A DNA stretch of 64,000 nucleotides from Lachnospiraceae bacterium (GCA_024404675.1 JAKSPO010000002.1:121396-185395), one strand, 5' to 3'; positions 25,986-34,070 are shown, counted from the first letter of the stretch. Numbers and translations are program-made. The notes: generated from the sequence alone by a model not told the origin.

Positions 25986-27599
25986 ATGGCAAACATTGAT
26001 TTGACAAAGTATGGCATTACAGGAACGACTGAGATCGTTTACAATCCTTCTTACGAGATGCTCTTCGCAGAAGAGACCAAGAAGGAGCTTACCGGTTACG
26101 AGGTTGGTAAGAATACCGAGCTTGATACCGTTAACGTTATGACCGGTATCTACACCGGACGTTCTCCTAAGGACAAGTACATCGTTATGGATGAGAACTC
26201 CAAGGACACCGTATGGTGGACCAGCGATGAGTATAAGAACGACAACCATCCGATGAGCGAGGATGTTTGGGCAGCAGTTAAGGATATCGCTAAGAAGGAG
26301 CTCTCCAACAAGAGACTTTTCGTAGTAGATGCATTCTGCGGCGCTAACGCTGATACCCGTATGGCAGTTCGTTTCATCGTTGAGGTTGCTTGGCAGGCTC
26401 ACTTCGTAAAGAACATGTTCATCGTTCCTACTGAGGAGGAGCTTAAGAGCTTCGAGCCTGATTTCATTGTTTACAATGCATCCAAGGCTAAGGTTGAGAA
26501 CTATAAGGAGCTTGGTCTTAACTCTGAGACCTGCGTAGCATTCAACATTACCAGCCGTGAGCAGGTTATCGTTAACACCTGGTACGGCGGTGAGATGAAG
26601 AAGGGTATGTTCTCCATGATGAACTACTATCTCCCTCTCAAGGGTATTGCTTCCATGCACTGCTCCGCTAACTGCGATATGAACGGTGAGCACACCGCTA
26701 TCTTCTTCGGTCTCTCCGGAACCGGTAAGACCACCCTTTCCACCGATCCTAAGCGTCTCCTTATCGGTGACGACGAGCACGGCTGGGATGACAACGGCGT
26801 ATTCAACTTCGAGGGCGGCTGCTATGCAAAGGTTATCGGCCTTGACAAGGAGTCTGAGCCCGATATCTTCAACGCTATCAAGAGAAATGCTCTTCTTGAG
26901 AACGTTACCGTTGCTGAGGATGGCACCATTGATTTCGCTGATAAGAGCGTAACCGAGAACACCCGTGTATCCTACCCGATCGATCACATCGAGAAGATCG
27001 CTAGCAAGGTTAACGGCGTTTCCTCCGGCCCGGCTGCTGACAACGTAATCTTCCTTTCCGCTGATGCATTCGGCGTATTGCCTCCGGTTTCCATTCTTAC
27101 TCCTGAGCAGACTCAGTACTACTTCCTTTCCGGTTTCACCGCTAAGCTTGCAGGTACCGAGCGTGGTATCACCGAGCCTACTCCTACCTTCTCTGCTTGC
27201 TTCGGTCAGGCATTCCTTGAGCTTCATCCTACCAAGTACGGTGAGGAGCTCGTTAAGAAGATGGAGAAGAACGGCGCTAAGGCTTACCTTGTAAACACCG
27301 GTTGGAACGGTACCGGCAAGAGAATCACCATTAAGGATACCCGTGGTATTATCGATGCTATCCTTTCCGGCGATATCAAGAAGGCTCCTACCAAGAAGAT
27401 CCCGATGTTCAACTTCGAGGTTCCTACTGAGCTTCCGGGTGTTAACCCTGCAATTCTTGATCCTCGTGATACCTATGCAGATGCTTCTGTATGGGAGACC
27501 AAGGCTAAGGATCTTGCTGCAAGATTCCAGAAGAACTTCGTTAAGTACACCGGTAACGATGCTGGTAAGGCACTTGTTGCTGCAGGTCCTCAGCTGTAA
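25986..27599 (+). CDS. pckA: Phosphoenolpyruvate carboxykinase (ATP)
   Basis: A 537-residue ATP-type PEPCK interconverting oxaloacetate + ATP and PEP + CO2 + ADP. The kinase-1a P-loop GLSGTGKTT lies near residue 241, followed by [24 protein letters not shown] (metal and PEP site) and [12 protein letters not shown] near the N-terminus. Codon use is strongly biased (CTT, AAG, GGT, TCC), as for a very abundant protein. In fermenting Clostridia the enzyme may run either way (anaplerotic CO2 fixation or gluconeogenesis). Start follows AGAAAGAGGTAATGAAGA. Confidence 0.97.
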   Translation: MANIDLTKYGITGTTEIVYNPSYEMLFAEETKKELTGYEVGKNTELDTVNVMTGIYTGRSPKDKYIVMDENSKDTVWWTSDEYKNDNHPMSEDVWAAVKDIAKKELSNKRLFVVDAFCGANADTRMAVRFIVEVAWQAHFVKNMFIVPTEEELKSFEPDFIVYNASKAKVENYKELGLNSETCVAFNITSREQVIVNTWYGGEMKKGMFSMMNYYLPLKGIASMHCSANCDMNGEHTAIFFGLSGTGKTTLSTDPKRLLIGDDEHGWDDNGVFNFEGGCYAKVIGLDKESEPDIFNAIKRNALLENVTVAEDGTIDFADKSVTENTRVSYPIDHIEKIASKVNGVSSGPAADNVIFLSADAFGVLPPVSILTPEQTQYYFLSGFTAKLAGTERGITEPTPTFSACFGQAFLELHPTKYGEELVKKMEKNGAKAYLVNTGWNGTGKRITIKDTRGIIDAILSGDIKKAPTKKIPMFNFEVPTELPGVNPAILDPRDTYADASVWETKAKDLAARFQKNFVKYTGNDAGKALVAAGPQL

Positions 27600-27638
27600 T
27601 TCAGTATTTGGATCGATAGAAACTTATAACGATTTTAT

Positions 27639-27672
27639 GCGTTGCGGGCATTTGTGTCCGCAACGCTTTTTT
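27639..27672 (+). terminator. Terminator of pckA
   Basis: Stem GCGTTGCGG/CCGCAACGC followed by TTTTTT. Confidence 0.92.
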
Positions 27673-27726
27673 ATGCCATAGAAGATGCGTAACACTCTCT
27701 GTACATAAAATGCTTGCCGAGGGTTT

Positions 27727-27750
27727 AATTCTCACTTTTCCATGAGAATT
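27727..27750. promoter_or_regulatory. Perfect dyad upstream of the NrtR-like gene
   Basis: 8-bp arms AATTCTCA/TGAGAATT separated by 8 nt, in the 27673-27837 leader region. A perfect TATAAT lies at 27792-27797, but no -35 stands at normal spacing. It could be an autoregulatory site of the downstream regulator. Confidence 0.45.
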
Positions 27751-27837
27751 GTCTCTGTTTCATTGACGAAAGGGCTGTTTTGTGGTAAATGTATAATAGG
27801 TTTTATGAGCTACTAACTGTAAGGGATGGTACAAGGG

Positions 27838-28515
27838 ATGAATAAGGGAGCAGATCATAAGAATGCGGGGGAGTTTGAGAAGCTTTCGGTAGCGGTGGAT
27901 GTACTGATATTTACCGTTGACGATAATCATGTAGAGGTGCTTTTAGAGCGAAGAGATGATGAGCCCTTTCGCGGCAGCTACGCGTTGCCCGGCGCATTGA
28001 TGGAGGTGCACGAGGATCTGGAGGAGACGGTTGCACGTTGTCTGAAGGAAGAAATTGGTATCGATGATATTTATACGGAGCAGCTTTATACCTGGGGCGA
28101 GCTGAACAGAGACCCGAGACGCCGTGTCATTTCTGTTTCGTATATTGCACTCGTCAATAAGTCCCGTTGTCACCCGGTTGCCGGTGAGCGTGTATCCGAG
28201 GTTATCTGGAAGGAAGTTTCCAAGGCCAACGTTGACGAGCTTCGCGGAAAGCTTGCATATGACCACGGCGAGATGATTGCTTATGCGCTGGAGCGATTGA
28301 GCGGAAAGGTAGAGTATACCTCGATTGCCTTTCATATGATGGGCGAGGAGTTTACCCTGCCTGCATTGCAGCATGTGTATGAGATTCTTCTCGGAAAGCC
28401 GCTTTACAAGGCCAATTTCCGTAAGAAGATTGCAGAATTCGTTGAAGAAACGGGCGGTATGGTTGTGGGTGACCCGCACAGACCGAGCAAGCTGTATCGC
28501 TGGAACGGGCGATAA
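27838..28515 (+). CDS. NrtR-like Nudix/winged-helix protein
   Basis: A 225-residue protein with an N-terminal Nudix fold (VAVDVLIFTVDDNHVEVLLERR...YALPGALMEVHEDLEETV) and a C-terminal winged-helix segment (FTLPALQHVYEILLGKPLYKANFRKKIAEF), the architecture of NrtR regulators that sense ADP-ribose/NAD derivatives. The Nudix box reads RCLKEEIG where active hydrolases have REUXEEXG, so catalytic activity is doubtful and a sensor role likely. ATG 27838 is preferred since AAGGGA lies about 11 nt upstream; ATG 27826 is in frame too. The regulated genes are not evident here. Confidence 0.82.
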   Translation: MNKGADHKNAGEFEKLSVAVDVLIFTVDDNHVEVLLERRDDEPFRGSYALPGALMEVHEDLEETVARCLKEEIGIDDIYTEQLYTWGELNRDPRRRVISVSYIALVNKSRCHPVAGERVSEVIWKEVSKANVDELRGKLAYDHGEMIAYALERLSGKVEYTSIAFHMMGEEFTLPALQHVYEILLGKPLYKANFRKKIAEFVEETGGMVVGDPHRPSKLYRWNGR

Positions 28516-28540
28516 GCTTTGGATTATAGAAGAATACAGA

Positions 28541-28571
28541 AGAAAGCCGGTGAGTACCGGCTTTCTTTTTG
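28541..28571 (+). terminator. Terminator of the NrtR-like gene
   Basis: 10-bp stem AGAAAGCCGG/CCGGCTTTCT followed by TTTTT. Confidence 0.92.
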
Positions 28572-28603
28572 GTTTCTGTATTGTTTTTGTGAGAGGGAAG
28601 CTT

Positions 28604-29320
28604 CTAGCCGGGGAAGAAACCGGAATCCGAAACAGGCTCACCCTCTGCGAGCAGGTGAGCGACCTCACCGAGCGAACGAACGCGGAACCAGGCGGTGCCG
28701 GGCTCACGCTCCTCGGACTGAATCACTGTGATGCCTGTCGGCGCACTGAAAAAGCCGTGCCACAGAAGCGGTGCGGCAATGCCTGTCAGATGTGCGATGA
28801 CCGAAAGTGTTGCAATCATATGGCAGAAGATGACAATCGTCCCGCCGTAGGAACCTTTCTCGTCCCAATGCGTGCGATAGATATGTCCCTCCCGCTCATA
28901 ACCGTAGGAAGCAAGCAACTGATCAAAGCCCTCCGTAATGGTACGGAAGCCGTCGATGCATTCTTCGTTGTTGTAAAAAGGAGAATTGCGCCAGGTGCTC
29001 TCCGCGTAAAGCGTTTCGTCACCGGTCCAGTCGGAAGGATAGAAGTCCCACGCGTGGCGAACGCCGTCAATCCGCTTGTAATAGGTGCGACCTGTATACT
29101 CGCGAATCCAAGGAAGCACCGTTGCCTCCTTGCCGAGCGGTTCAAGGCACACACGGCTTGTCTCCTTCGCTCTTCCAAGAGGCGACATGTAGTAAGCATC
29201 GACCTCATGGTCGTATTTTTTAATCCATTTTGCGAGACAGGCGGCTTCGCGTTCCCCCTTCTCTGTCAGAAAATCCTTCACATAATCCGGATCCCCGTGT
29301 CGAATCAAAACAATTCTCAT
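28604..29320 (-). CDS. Histidine phosphatase family protein
   Basis: A 238-residue phosphoglycerate-mutase-like protein. The phosphohistidine motif IRHGDPDY lies at residues 6-13, a second Arg in SPLGRAKET, and the C-terminal catalytic His in VIFCHMIAT (His-Met instead of the usual His-Gly). It starts behind GAGGTGACGGCTT. It may be a phosphatase for small phosphorylated metabolites; the substrate is unknown. Confidence 0.88.
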   Translation of the reverse strand: MRIVLIRHGDPDYVKDFLTEKGEREAACLAKWIKKYDHEVDAYYMSPLGRAKETSRVCLEPLGKEATVLPWIREYTGRTYYKRIDGVRHAWDFYPSDWTGDETLYAESTWRNSPFYNNEECIDGFRTITEGFDQLLASYGYEREGHIYRTHWDEKGSYGGTIVIFCHMIATLSVIAHLTGIAAPLLWHGFFSAPTGITVIQSEEREPGTAWFRVRSLGEVAHLLAEGEPVSDSGFFPG

Positions 29321-29427
29321 AAGCCGTCACCTCATTTCCGTTTCCGCCTTGGCGGATATTGTAAAAAGTATAGCCCAGAACCGGGGAAAAGTCAAACCGC
29401 CTCCCGCTTCAAAACAATAATATTTCG

Positions 29428-29456
29428 TTGCGTACCGTAGGAAAATGTGATACATT
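29428..29456 (+). promoter_or_regulatory. Promoter of the zinc-ribbon membrane protein gene
   Basis: TTGCGT (29428-29433), 17-bp spacer, TACATT (29451-29456) with extended -10 TGA. Confidence 0.5.
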
Positions 29457-29499
29457 TGTCTTGTGCCGCATAGCGGTATAAAACAGGAGGGGAATGAAG

Positions 29500-30687
29500 A
29501 TGTCAGTATTTTGTTCGACATGCGGCTGTGAGGCTGCAGACGGTCAGAAATTTTGTATGAAATGCGGAAGTAAACTTCCCGATATCGCGGCGGAGACGAT
29601 AGTGCCTACGTTTTATACGGGCAGTGAAGGAGTAGCGGATGTTACTCCGGCACCTGTTGAGCAGACGATTGCGGAAACACCGGCGATGCAGGGCTTTGAG
29701 CAGCCGGTAGCACAGTTCTATCAGCCTATGCCGCAGGAGTATCCTATGAACCAGATGGTTCAGCCTATGCCGCAGAAGGCACCGCGCAGGAAGTTGGGCT
29801 TTGGACGAAGACTGCTGGCATTTATGCTTTGCATGCTCCTTTTCGTCATCGGATCGGCAACCATTCTGTTCCATGCCGTGAAGCGCTCCATCTCTTCGGA
29901 CAATATCAGCAAGGCATTTACCGAGGTGGATATTCTCGATATGGAGGTCGGTCAGCTTGTCGGTGATGCGGACAACAAGCAGAGTCTTCTGTCTTATGTT
30001 TTCGAGCGGATTCCCGAAGCGCAGAAGGCTGCATATCCGGAGCTGAATGAGGAGAACATCTCCGAGCTTCTTGAAAATAAGGCGATTCGTAAGGCAGTTT
30101 CCGATGTTCTCGGCGGCACGCTCGAGTATTTTACGGGCGAGAACGATCACTTTGAGATCAATGCCGAGAAGGTTGTCAAGGTGCTCAAGAAGAATGAGGA
30201 ACTGATTGAAGAGCTGACCGGAAAGAAGATGCTCGAGGAGGATTTTGACGCGATTCGCGATACGCTTGAGGATATCAACGAGAACGAGCTTAAGAAGATT
30301 ACAAAGGATGAGGACGAGACGCTTACGAAGATGTTAAAGTATATTCGTATGTTCCTATCCGATACGAGCCAGTATATCCTGTACGGAATCGTAGCCTTCT
30401 TTACACTGATGATTTTCCTTGCCTGCGGTCGTTTTGTTGACAGTGCGTTATTGCATACGGGCGTTACTGCGGCACTTTCGGGCGGCCTCATCTTTGGTAC
30501 TGTGAAGCTTGGCGGAGAGAAGGTTGCGGAACTTCTTGAGGATACGGTTGGAAAGACGATTTACTCCTTGTTTGAGGCACTTTTATTCAACAATGTTGCT
30601 AAGACTGGACTGATCGTTCTGATTGCCGGCGGTGTTCTGATTCTTATCGGAATCGTTTATAAGGTGGTTCGCAGAGCCATCTCCTGA
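29500..30687 (+). CDS. Zinc-ribbon membrane protein of unknown function
   Basis: A 395-residue protein: N-terminal zinc ribbon (CSTCG..FCMKCGSKLP), a Pro/Gln/Met-rich linker (about 30-100), one transmembrane helix (about 106-128), a long charged helical region (about 130-280) with predicted extracytoplasmic location, and three further hydrophobic helices in the C-terminal third. The second ATG (29500) is chosen because GGAGG stands 9 nt upstream; ATG 29494 is too close. It is 18 bp from the next gene, so the two are probably cotranscribed. Not recognised beyond the domain level. Confidence 0.75.
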   Translation: MSVFCSTCGCEAADGQKFCMKCGSKLPDIAAETIVPTFYTGSEGVADVTPAPVEQTIAETPAMQGFEQPVAQFYQPMPQEYPMNQMVQPMPQKAPRRKLGFGRRLLAFMLCMLLFVIGSATILFHAVKRSISSDNISKAFTEVDILDMEVGQLVGDADNKQSLLSYVFERIPEAQKAAYPELNEENISELLENKAIRKAVSDVLGGTLEYFTGENDHFEINAEKVVKVLKKNEELIEELTGKKMLEEDFDAIRDTLEDINENELKKITKDEDETLTKMLKYIRMFLSDTSQYILYGIVAFFTLMIFLACGRFVDSALLHTGVTAALSGGLIFGTVKLGGEKVAELLEDTVGKTIYSLFEALLFNNVAKTGLIVLIAGGVLILIGIVYKVVRRAIS

Positions 30688-30705
30688 TTTTGAGGTAACA
30701 CATTC

Positions 30706-32208
30706 ATGAAGAAATGGAAGAAGACAATTTATATTGTGCTTTCCGTTCTGCTGTGGATTGGATTATGGACATATTTCGCATACCGGCTGAACAAGCCGGT
30801 ATTGCTGCCTTATCCGGGCGCGGTGTTTCGGACATTTTTTAAGCTGCTTACAGGAAAGGAATTTCTGCCGATTCTGTGGGGGAGCTTTACGCATATTGCA
30901 AAGGGCTTTCTATGTGCACTCGTTCTAGGAACCGTTCTTGCGGTTGCGGCAAGCACCGGGGAGCCGATTGCAATTCTTCTGATGCCCGGCGTGAAGCTTG
31001 TAAAGACTGTTCCGGTTGCGTCCTTTATCATTCTGCTCCTTTTCTTTGTAGAGCCGGCAGAAATCGGTTTTGTGATCTCGCTTCTGATGGTATTCCCGGT
31101 AGTTTACGAGAATGTGTATAAGGGCATTTCGTCTGCCGACAGAAAGCTGATTGAGGCGGCAGAGGTGTTTCGGGTCGGCTGGTGGAAAAGGCTCACACGG
31201 CTTTATATCCCGGCCTCGGTGCCGTATGCACTCGCTGCATGCTCCGCAGGACTTGGGCTTTGCTGGAAGGCGGGCGTTGCCGCAGAGCTGATTGCGCAGG
31301 CGCCGAAATCCATTGGTAGAGAGCTCTATTATGCTAAGCTTTATGTCGATGCGGAGGGAGTATTTGCCTGGACGATTCTGATTGTTCTGGTGAGCGTCTT
31401 ATTTGAAAAGCTCTTTCTTGCGCTGTTTCGACTCCTTACGGTTGCTTTTTCGGCACCGACACTGTGGCACAGCCCGAAGAAGCTTCTTTGCTACGTTTTA
31501 GGCTTAAGAAGCAAGGCGGGAAGGCTCGAGGAGGCGGAAGCGGTTCGCGAAGAGACCGAAATAGGTAGTCTGGCGCAGGAATCTTTGGAAAGAAGAGAGA
31601 TATGCACTTTGAGCGGTGTTTCGAAGGGCTTTGAGGGGAATGACGTACTGAAGGAGGTTAACCTGTCGCTATGCACAGGAGAGGTTTTCCTTATCACGGG
31701 TCCGTCCGGAGCGGGCAAGACAACGCTTCTTCGATTACTTATGGGACTTGAGAAGCCGGACGGCGGTACAGTGACGATTGCCGATTCCGTGCGGATTGCT
31801 GCGGTTTTTCAGGAGAATCGTGTGTGTGAGCAGCTTTCGGCACTGCAAAATGTAAGACTTACGGCACGACCCTGCACGAAGGCAATGGCAGCATCGCTTC
31901 TGACATTCTCTGGAATCGAACCTGCGCCCGGTAAAGCCGTCGGGACGTATTCCGGTGGAATGCAGAGAAGAGTGGCTTGGTGCCGCGCACTTGCGGCGGA
32001 ATCGGAGCTGGTGATTCTGGATGAACCCTTCACCGGATTAGACGAAGAGAAGAAGCTTCGAATGCTTCGACTTTTATATGAGCGGAAACGGAGTAATGCA
32101 ATCGTGATTGTAACTCATAACGCGTCCGAGATGGAAAGAATTCGCACAACCTTTGAAAATGTCAGAATGTATACTTTGTCTGATCAGACACTATACGAAA
32201 AAGATTAA
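30706..32208 (+). CDS. Permease-ATPase fusion of nitrate/sulfonate/taurine-type ABC importers
   Basis: A 500-residue fusion. Residues about 1-255 are an SsuC/TauC-like permease (LLPYPGAVFRTFF; coupling loop EAAEVFRVGWWKRLTRLYIPASVPY). After an acidic linker (about 270-298), residues about 300-500 are an ABC ATPase with GPSGAGKTT, signature YSGGMQRR and LVILDEPFTGLD. In most genomes these are separate genes. No substrate-binding protein is adjacent, so the ligand (aliphatic sulfonate, thiamine precursor, etc.) is unassigned. Homodimerisation would give a complete two-permease/two-ATPase core. Confidence 0.9.
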   Translation: MKKWKKTIYIVLSVLLWIGLWTYFAYRLNKPVLLPYPGAVFRTFFKLLTGKEFLPILWGSFTHIAKGFLCALVLGTVLAVAASTGEPIAILLMPGVKLVKTVPVASFIILLLFFVEPAEIGFVISLLMVFPVVYENVYKGISSADRKLIEAAEVFRVGWWKRLTRLYIPASVPYALAACSAGLGLCWKAGVAAELIAQAPKSIGRELYYAKLYVDAEGVFAWTILIVLVSVLFEKLFLALFRLLTVAFSAPTLWHSPKKLLCYVLGLRSKAGRLEEAEAVREETEIGSLAQESLERREICTLSGVSKGFEGNDVLKEVNLSLCTGEVFLITGPSGAGKTTLLRLLMGLEKPDGGTVTIADSVRIAAVFQENRVCEQLSALQNVRLTARPCTKAMAASLLTFSGIEPAPGKAVGTYSGGMQRRVAWCRALAAESELVILDEPFTGLDEEKKLRMLRLLYERKRSNAIVIVTHNASEMERIRTTFENVRMYTLSDQTLYEKD

Positions 32209-32212
32209 CCAT

Positions 32213-32247
32213 AATGCCTCGGATACCTCCCGTATTCGGGGCATTTT
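32213..32247 (+). terminator. Terminator of the ABC fusion gene
   Basis: 13-bp stem with G-U wobbles (AATGCCTCGGATA/TATTCGGGGCATT) followed by TTTT. Confidence 0.8.
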
Positions 32248-32366
32248 CCGTAAGGGGACCGGTGTTTTGGATGGCGTAAATGAGGCTATCCATATGTTAA
32301 ATTGTCAGAATATTCAGAAAAAAGACGAGAGAAGAAAAATAATTTTAAGAAATTTGCAAAAATGTA

Positions 32367-32395
32367 TTGACAAATATAAAGCAAGGTGGTAAAGT
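32367..32395 (+). promoter_or_regulatory. Strong promoter of the repeat array
   Basis: Perfect TTGACA (32367-32372), 17-bp spacer, TAAAGT (32390-32395). Transcription would begin near 32402, in an A/C-rich leader. Confidence 0.8.
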
Positions 32396-32426
32396 GTAGA
32401 CAACAAAAACAAACACAGATTAAACG

Positions 32427-32450
32427 AAAGGGGTGAATCCAATGCAGTAA
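32427..32450 (+). other. Minimal ORF ATG-CAG-TAA behind a strong SD
   Basis: AAAGGGGTG stands 6 nt before ATG CAG TAA (32442-32450). It is the only strong ribosome site in the leader and encodes only Met-Gln. Reading on in the same frame past TAA and TGA leads to the first degenerate unit. Confidence 0.5.
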
Positions 32451-32510
32451 GTCAGTGAAGCCGACACGAATATGATTATTCAAATATTTTGATATAGATA
32501 TTACAGAACA

Positions 32511-32537
32511 GGAAGGTACGGTCCAATGGGTCAGTAG
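32511..32537 (+). repeat. Degenerate upstream unit of the array
   Basis: GGAAGGTACGGTCCAATGGG followed by TCAGTAG aligns with the core of the perfect units and reads GRYGPMGQ-stop, against GRYTPKDT-stop in the repeats. It has no in-frame ATG after the preceding TGA. Confidence 0.65.
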
Positions 32538-32548
32538 ATAATTTCATC

Positions 32549-32716
32549 AAAACGATATTATGAAAGGCAGGTATACTCCAAAGGATACTTAAGTTGATCT
32601 ACCCAAAACGATATTATGAAAGGCAGGTACACTCCAAAGGAGACTTAAGCTGATCTACCCAAAACGATATTATGAAAGGCAGGTATACTCCAAAGGATAC
32701 TTAGGTTGATCTACCC
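32549..32716 (+). repeat. Three tandem 56-bp repeats, each with a 10-codon micro-ORF
   Basis: Units begin at 32549, 32605 and 32661 with AAAACGATATTATG and end in TTGATCTACCC (CTG in unit 2). Units 1 and 3 differ by one base, and unit 2 differs by three or four. Each contains an ATG ORF: MKGRYTPKDT (32560-32592), MKGRYTPKET (32616-32648) and MKGRYTPKDT (32672-32704). Differences in this frame are synonymous (TAT/TAC, TAA/TAG) or conservative (Asp/Glu). No SD precedes these ATGs. Units abut without spacers, so this is not CRISPR. Confidence 0.92.
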
Positions 32717-32735
32717 AAACATAAATTTAAGAAAT

Positions 32736-32759
32736 GGATGGTACGGACCAATGTACTGA
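32736..32759 (+). repeat. Degenerate downstream unit of the array
   Basis: The segment reads GWYGPMY-stop and shares the GGTACGG-CCAATG core with the upstream degenerate unit. A different ATG frame (32734-32802) encodes 22 residues starting MDGTDQ. Confidence 0.6.
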
Positions 32760-32788
32760 TTTGGTGACCTACATAAAAGATTATTACA

Positions 32789-32819
32789 CGGCTTTGGATT
32801 GAATTCCAAAGCCGTTTTT
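32789..32819 (+). terminator. Terminator of the repeat array
   Basis: 10-bp stem CGGCTTTGGA/TCCAAAGCCG, followed by TTTTT. It isolates the array from the macro-domain gene. Confidence 0.93.
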
Positions 32820-32860
32820 CTGTGCGCGCTGCGCGGTATTACTTCCGTGCCGCCGCGAAC

Positions 32861-32890
32861 TTGCCAAGCGGTGTGTATATAGTATATAAT
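32861..32890 (+). promoter_or_regulatory. Promoter of the macro-domain gene
   Basis: TTGCCA (32861-32866), 18-bp spacer, perfect TATAAT (32885-32890), 22 nt before the start codon. Confidence 0.7.
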
Positions 32891-32912
32891 ACGGCTGAAG
32901 GGGGTAAAATGT

Positions 32913-34049
32913 ATGCCGTTATTTTTTATCAACCAAGATATTACGAAGATGCATGTGGACATTGTCGTTAACGCTGCCAAAAATTCGCTGCTCGGCGGTG
33001 GCGGAGTGGATGGTGCGATTCATGCGGCTGCCGGTCCGAAGCTTTTAGAGGAGTGCAGGACGCTCGGTGGCTGTGAAACCGGTGCAGCCAAGCTGACCGG
33101 AGGCTACAATATGCCGTGCAAATATATTATTCACACTGTGGGACCGGTGTACCGTGACGGGCGTCACGGCGAGCCGGAGCTTCTTAGAAGCTGCTATAAA
33201 GAAAGTCTTAAGCTGGCGCTTGAAACCGACTGCGAAAGCATCGCATTTCCCGCAATATCGACCGGTGTGTACGGGTATCCGAAGGAGGAAGCGAAGCTGA
33301 TTGCGGTTGCGGCAGTGAAGGAGTTTCTTGCGGAGCATGATATGACCGTGTATCTTGTTTTCTTTGATATGCCGGCAGGAGATGCGGAGCTTGCGCGATA
33401 CCTGATGTATCACCGCTCGAGTGGTGCCAAGATAGAGGCTAGGGAGTCTTGTGAGCTGGAGGATACGGCTGAAAATGCTGAGGCGGCTTGTAACCTTGCG
33501 GATACAGCAGAATATGCTGTTGAGGCTATGCCGCAAAGCCCGGTACCGAATAGCCCTAAGCCTCAGGTGGCCGAGCCAAGGGTTCTGTTCGGAAAGCGGA
33601 AGGAGAAGGCGTGTGCGCAGATGTCGGAAGCTGCGGCCGAGGCAACTTATCAGAATTCCTCCGCGGGCTTCACTTTGCAGGAGAAAGCACCGGATTTCAG
33701 AAGTATGCTTGATGAAAGCTTCTCCGAAATGCTTCTTCGAAAGATCGATGAAAGCGGAATGAGTGATTCGGATTGCTATAAAAGGGCCAATATCGATCGA
33801 AAGCTCTTCTCGAAGATCCGCGCCGATCGCTTGTATAAGCCAAGTAAGCCGACGGCAATTGCCTTTGCGCTTGCGCTTCGGCTGAGCGAAGGCGAGACGG
33901 AGGAACTGCTTGGAAAGGCAGGCTTTGCACTTTCGGGAAGCTCACTTTTTGATGTGATTATCCGCTTCTACATAGAGCGTGGTGTTTACGATGTACTAAA
34001 AATCAATGAGGAATTGTTCCGCTACGACCAGACGCTTCTCGGTGCGTAG
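32913..34049 (+). CDS. Macro-domain protein with C-terminal HTH-like domain
   Basis: A 378-residue protein. Residues 1-165 are a MacroD-type ADP-ribose-binding domain ([23 protein letters not shown] and [16 protein letters not shown]), the class that removes ADP-ribose from proteins or deacetylates O-acetyl-ADP-ribose. A low-complexity acidic linker (about 170-255) has an imperfect repeat ([21 protein letters not shown]). Residues about 265-378 ([38 protein letters not shown]...) look like an XRE-type helical domain often seen attached to macro domains in Lachnospiraceae. Start ATG 32913 follows GGGGGTAAAATGT. Confidence 0.87.
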   Translation: MPLFFINQDITKMHVDIVVNAAKNSLLGGGGVDGAIHAAAGPKLLEECRTLGGCETGAAKLTGGYNMPCKYIIHTVGPVYRDGRHGEPELLRSCYKESLKLALETDCESIAFPAISTGVYGYPKEEAKLIAVAAVKEFLAEHDMTVYLVFFDMPAGDAELARYLMYHRSSGAKIEARESCELEDTAENAEAACNLADTAEYAVEAMPQSPVPNSPKPQVAEPRVLFGKRKEKACAQMSEAAAEATYQNSSAGFTLQEKAPDFRSMLDESFSEMLLRKIDESGMSDSDCYKRANIDRKLFSKIRADRLYKPSKPTAIAFALALRLSEGETEELLGKAGFALSGSSLFDVIIRFYIERGVYDVLKINEELFRYDQTLLGA

Positions 34050-34070
34050 GGGCAGAAATCGTCAGTAAGA

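Larger units (their letters stand above)
32402..32819 (+). ncRNA. Predicted transcript carrying a 56-nt tandem-repeat array
   Basis: The 704-bp gap after the ABC fusion gene contains a complete transcription unit with no conventional ORF: promoter 32367-32395, an SD-led two-codon ORF at 32442, a degenerate unit (32511-32537), three 56-nt repeats (32549-32716), a second degenerate unit (32736-32759) and a terminator (32789-32819). The transcript would be about 418 nt. It could act as a structured or repetitive small RNA, or as an mRNA for micropeptides. I do not recognise it as a known RNA family. Confidence 0.6.

Noticed and set aside
25962..27227. Long minus-strand frame opposite pckA
   Set aside because: Shadow of the strongly codon-biased pckA gene; no ribosome site or protein family.
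27763..27797. TTGACG/TATAAT promoter for the NrtR-like gene
   Set aside because: The spacer would be 23 bp; only the -10 is kept as plausible.
32549..32716. CRISPR array
   Set aside because: Units are 56 bp and abut without unique spacers; no cas genes are nearby.
32511..32759. Remnants of a DUF5320-type DGTGPMGQ protein in the degenerate array units
   Set aside because: GGTACGG-CCAATG is one base short of encoding GTGPM, but both flanks lack the same base and no Cys/Met-rich remainder follows; treated as chance.
32734..32802. 22-residue ORF starting MDGTDQ at the end of the array
   Set aside because: No ribosome site, and it runs into the terminator stem; mentioned only as an alternative frame.
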